Below, piece by piece: positions 63,222 to 64,000 of a DNA stretch of 64,000 bases. The stretch is from Dehalobacterium sp040766325 (GTDB taxonomy: Bacteria > Bacillota > Dehalobacteriia > Dehalobacteriales > Dehalobacteriaceae): positions 62,001 to 126,000 of the forward strand of contig JAXGQR010000002.1 of NCBI GenBank assembly GCA_040766325.1, written 5' to 3'. The position numbers were made by a program, and so were the translations under genes. Numbering within the stretch: the stretch's first letter is position 1; the number at the start of each line of letters is the position of its first letter. Below the pieces are notes generated by a model, which saw only the letters and a program-made list of their open reading frames with translations, made no database searches and was not told the origin of the DNA.

Positions 63222-64000
63222 CTACGATCTGGTTACAAGTCTTTTTAGTTTTTCGAACCAACTTATACTAGGCTCCAAATCTAGTAAAGGAACCTCTTCT
63301 CCCAGAATGCGCCTGGTAATATTACGAAAAGCTGCCCCAGCAAGAGAATTATTGTCCAGAACAACAGGTTCTCCCCGGTTAGTAGATACGACTATCGCTT
63401 CGTCATCAGGTACGATACCTAAAATATCTACTGCCAAAATGTCAATCATATCTTCAATGCTCATCATATCTCCCTTTTTTACCATCTGGGGTCTGATTCG
63501 ATTCACTACCAGTTTCGGATCGTTCAAGCCTGCTGCCTCCAATAGACCAATAATCCGGTCCGCATCCCGAACAGCAGATATCTCAGGGGTAGTAACAACA
63601 AAAGCTTTATCTGCTCCGGCAATGGCATTTTTAAAACCTTGCTCTATGCCTGCAGGACAATCTATGATCACAAAATCGAATTCCTTCTTAAGATCCTCGC
63701 ATAATTTGGCCATCTGTTCTTCCGAAACAGCCGTTTTATCCTTTGTTTGCGCCGCCGGTAAAAGATACAGGCTTTCAAATTTTTTGTCTTTGATCAACCC
63801 CTGCTTTAACCGACAATTTCCCTGCACTACATCCACGATATCATAAACAATCCGGTTTTCCAATCCCAAAACTACGTCCAAATTTCTTAATCCGATATCA
63901 GTATCCACCATAACTACTTTTTTCCCTAATAAAGCTAAACCTGTCCCAATATTCGCCGTGGCTGTGGTTTTACCTACGCCGCCTTTACCTGAAGTAATTA
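63222..64000 (-). CDS. minD: Septum site-determining protein MinD, N-terminus cut by window edge
   Basis: About 259 residues visible and open to the window end. The deviant Walker A SGKGGVGKTTATANIG lies at 63950-64000, followed by VVMVDTDIGLRNLDVVLGL and VIIDCPAGIEQGF (Walker B). Ends with the membrane-targeting amphipathic helix ISWFEKLKRLVTRS. Only about the first half-dozen residues are missing. MinC, if present, lies outside. Confidence 0.95.
   Translation of the reverse strand, partial: ITSGKGGVGKTTATANIGTGLALLGKKVVMVDTDIGLRNLDVVLGLENRIVYDIVDVVQGNCRLKQGLIKDKKFESLYLLPAAQTKDKTAVSEEQMAKLCEDLKKEFDFVIIDCPAGIEQGFKNAIAGADKAFVVTTPEISAVRDADRIIGLLEAAGLNDPKLVVNRIRPQMVKKGDMMSIEDMIDILAVDILGIVPDDEAIVVSTNRGEPVVLDNNSLAGAAFRNITRRILGEEVPLLDLEPSISWFEKLKRLVTRS

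Noticed and set aside
1..64000. CRISPR array, rRNA operon, replication origin, prophage structural genes
   Set aside because: No regularly spaced repeats, rRNA sequence, DnaA-box cluster or capsid/tail genes were seen anywhere in the window.

Overview
The window is a chromosomal segment of a low-to-mid GC, endospore-forming, Gram-positive anaerobe of the Clostridia (Peptococcaceae-like; genus not determinable from the sequence alone). Reasons: sporulation genes (spoIIP, spo0B, spoIVFA/spoIVFB-type pair), Firmicute gene order throughout (rpsU-mtaB-rsmE-prmA-dnaJ-dnaK-grpE-hrcA-hemW-lepA, holA-comEC-comEA-leuS, yhbY-nadD-yqeK-rsfS-yqeM, rplU-rpmA-spo0B-obg, minD-minE-rodA), a CIRCE element, a T-box upstream of leuS, and a group III (archaeal-like) chaperonin inside the hrcA-dnaK operon, a trait known from Carboxydothermus and relatives.

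Layout. 1-19.0 kb (mostly minus strand): flotillin/NfeD membrane pair, S21, a frameshifted HIT hydrolase, tRNA/rRNA/L11 modification enzymes, the hrcA-chaperonin-grpE-dnaK-dnaJ heat-shock operon behind a CIRCE operator, hemW, lepA, murJ, spoIIP and a frameshifted YvlD-type membrane gene. 19.2-22.4 kb (plus): rpsT and a feoA-feoB-Cys-rich-peptide iron(II) uptake operon carrying two copies of one 24-bp palindromic operator. 22.4-32.5 kb: holA, comEC, comEA, leuS with its T-box, a CNNM/CBS membrane protein, and a single-chain iron-sulfur L-serine dehydratase. 32.5-43 kb is accessory: an IS256-family element with a nonsense-mutated transposase, an SLC13-type anion transporter, a probable unannotated thioredoxin-like selenoprotein (in-frame UGA with a bacterial SECIS-like hairpin), a broken GHKL/MORC-like ATPase gene, a Gly/Ser-rich TPM-domain membrane protein followed by PspA, cyclopropane fatty acid synthase, and an ornithine-cyclodeaminase-family enzyme. 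43.1-47.5 kb is the relic of an integrative element inserted at the 3' end of tRNA-Ala(GGC): a 30-bp att-like direct repeat, a C-terminal tyrosine-recombinase fragment, duplicated phosphoribosyltransferase/polyvalent-protein remnants, a HicA-like remnant and one secreted cargo protein. 47.7-49.0 kb is a decayed IS4-family transposase. 49.1-64 kb (minus) is core again: ribosome silencing/NAD/ribosome-assembly genes, obg-spo0B, L27-L21, RNase G, a radical-SAM pair, SpoIVFA/FB-like proteins, rodA and minE-minD.

Most genes are core housekeeping and need no new explanation. The strongest candidates for something undescribed are the UGA-containing thioredoxin-like gene at 36.2-36.5 kb, the GHKL-ATPase/TPM/PspA neighbourhood beside it, and the twin palindromic operators of the feo operon. 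A technical caution applies: about nine frameshifts across unrelated genes are all single-base length changes in short homopolymers, mostly losses, so some apparent pseudogenes may be sequence errors.

Stretches over 300 bases without a gene: 29108-29530 holds the leuS T-box and two promoter regions; 33883-34397 is the IS tail and then nothing recognisable; 35922-36242 holds a terminator and a promoter; 42947-43405 holds a tRNA 3' remnant and terminators; 47277-47690 holds tRNA-Ala and terminators.
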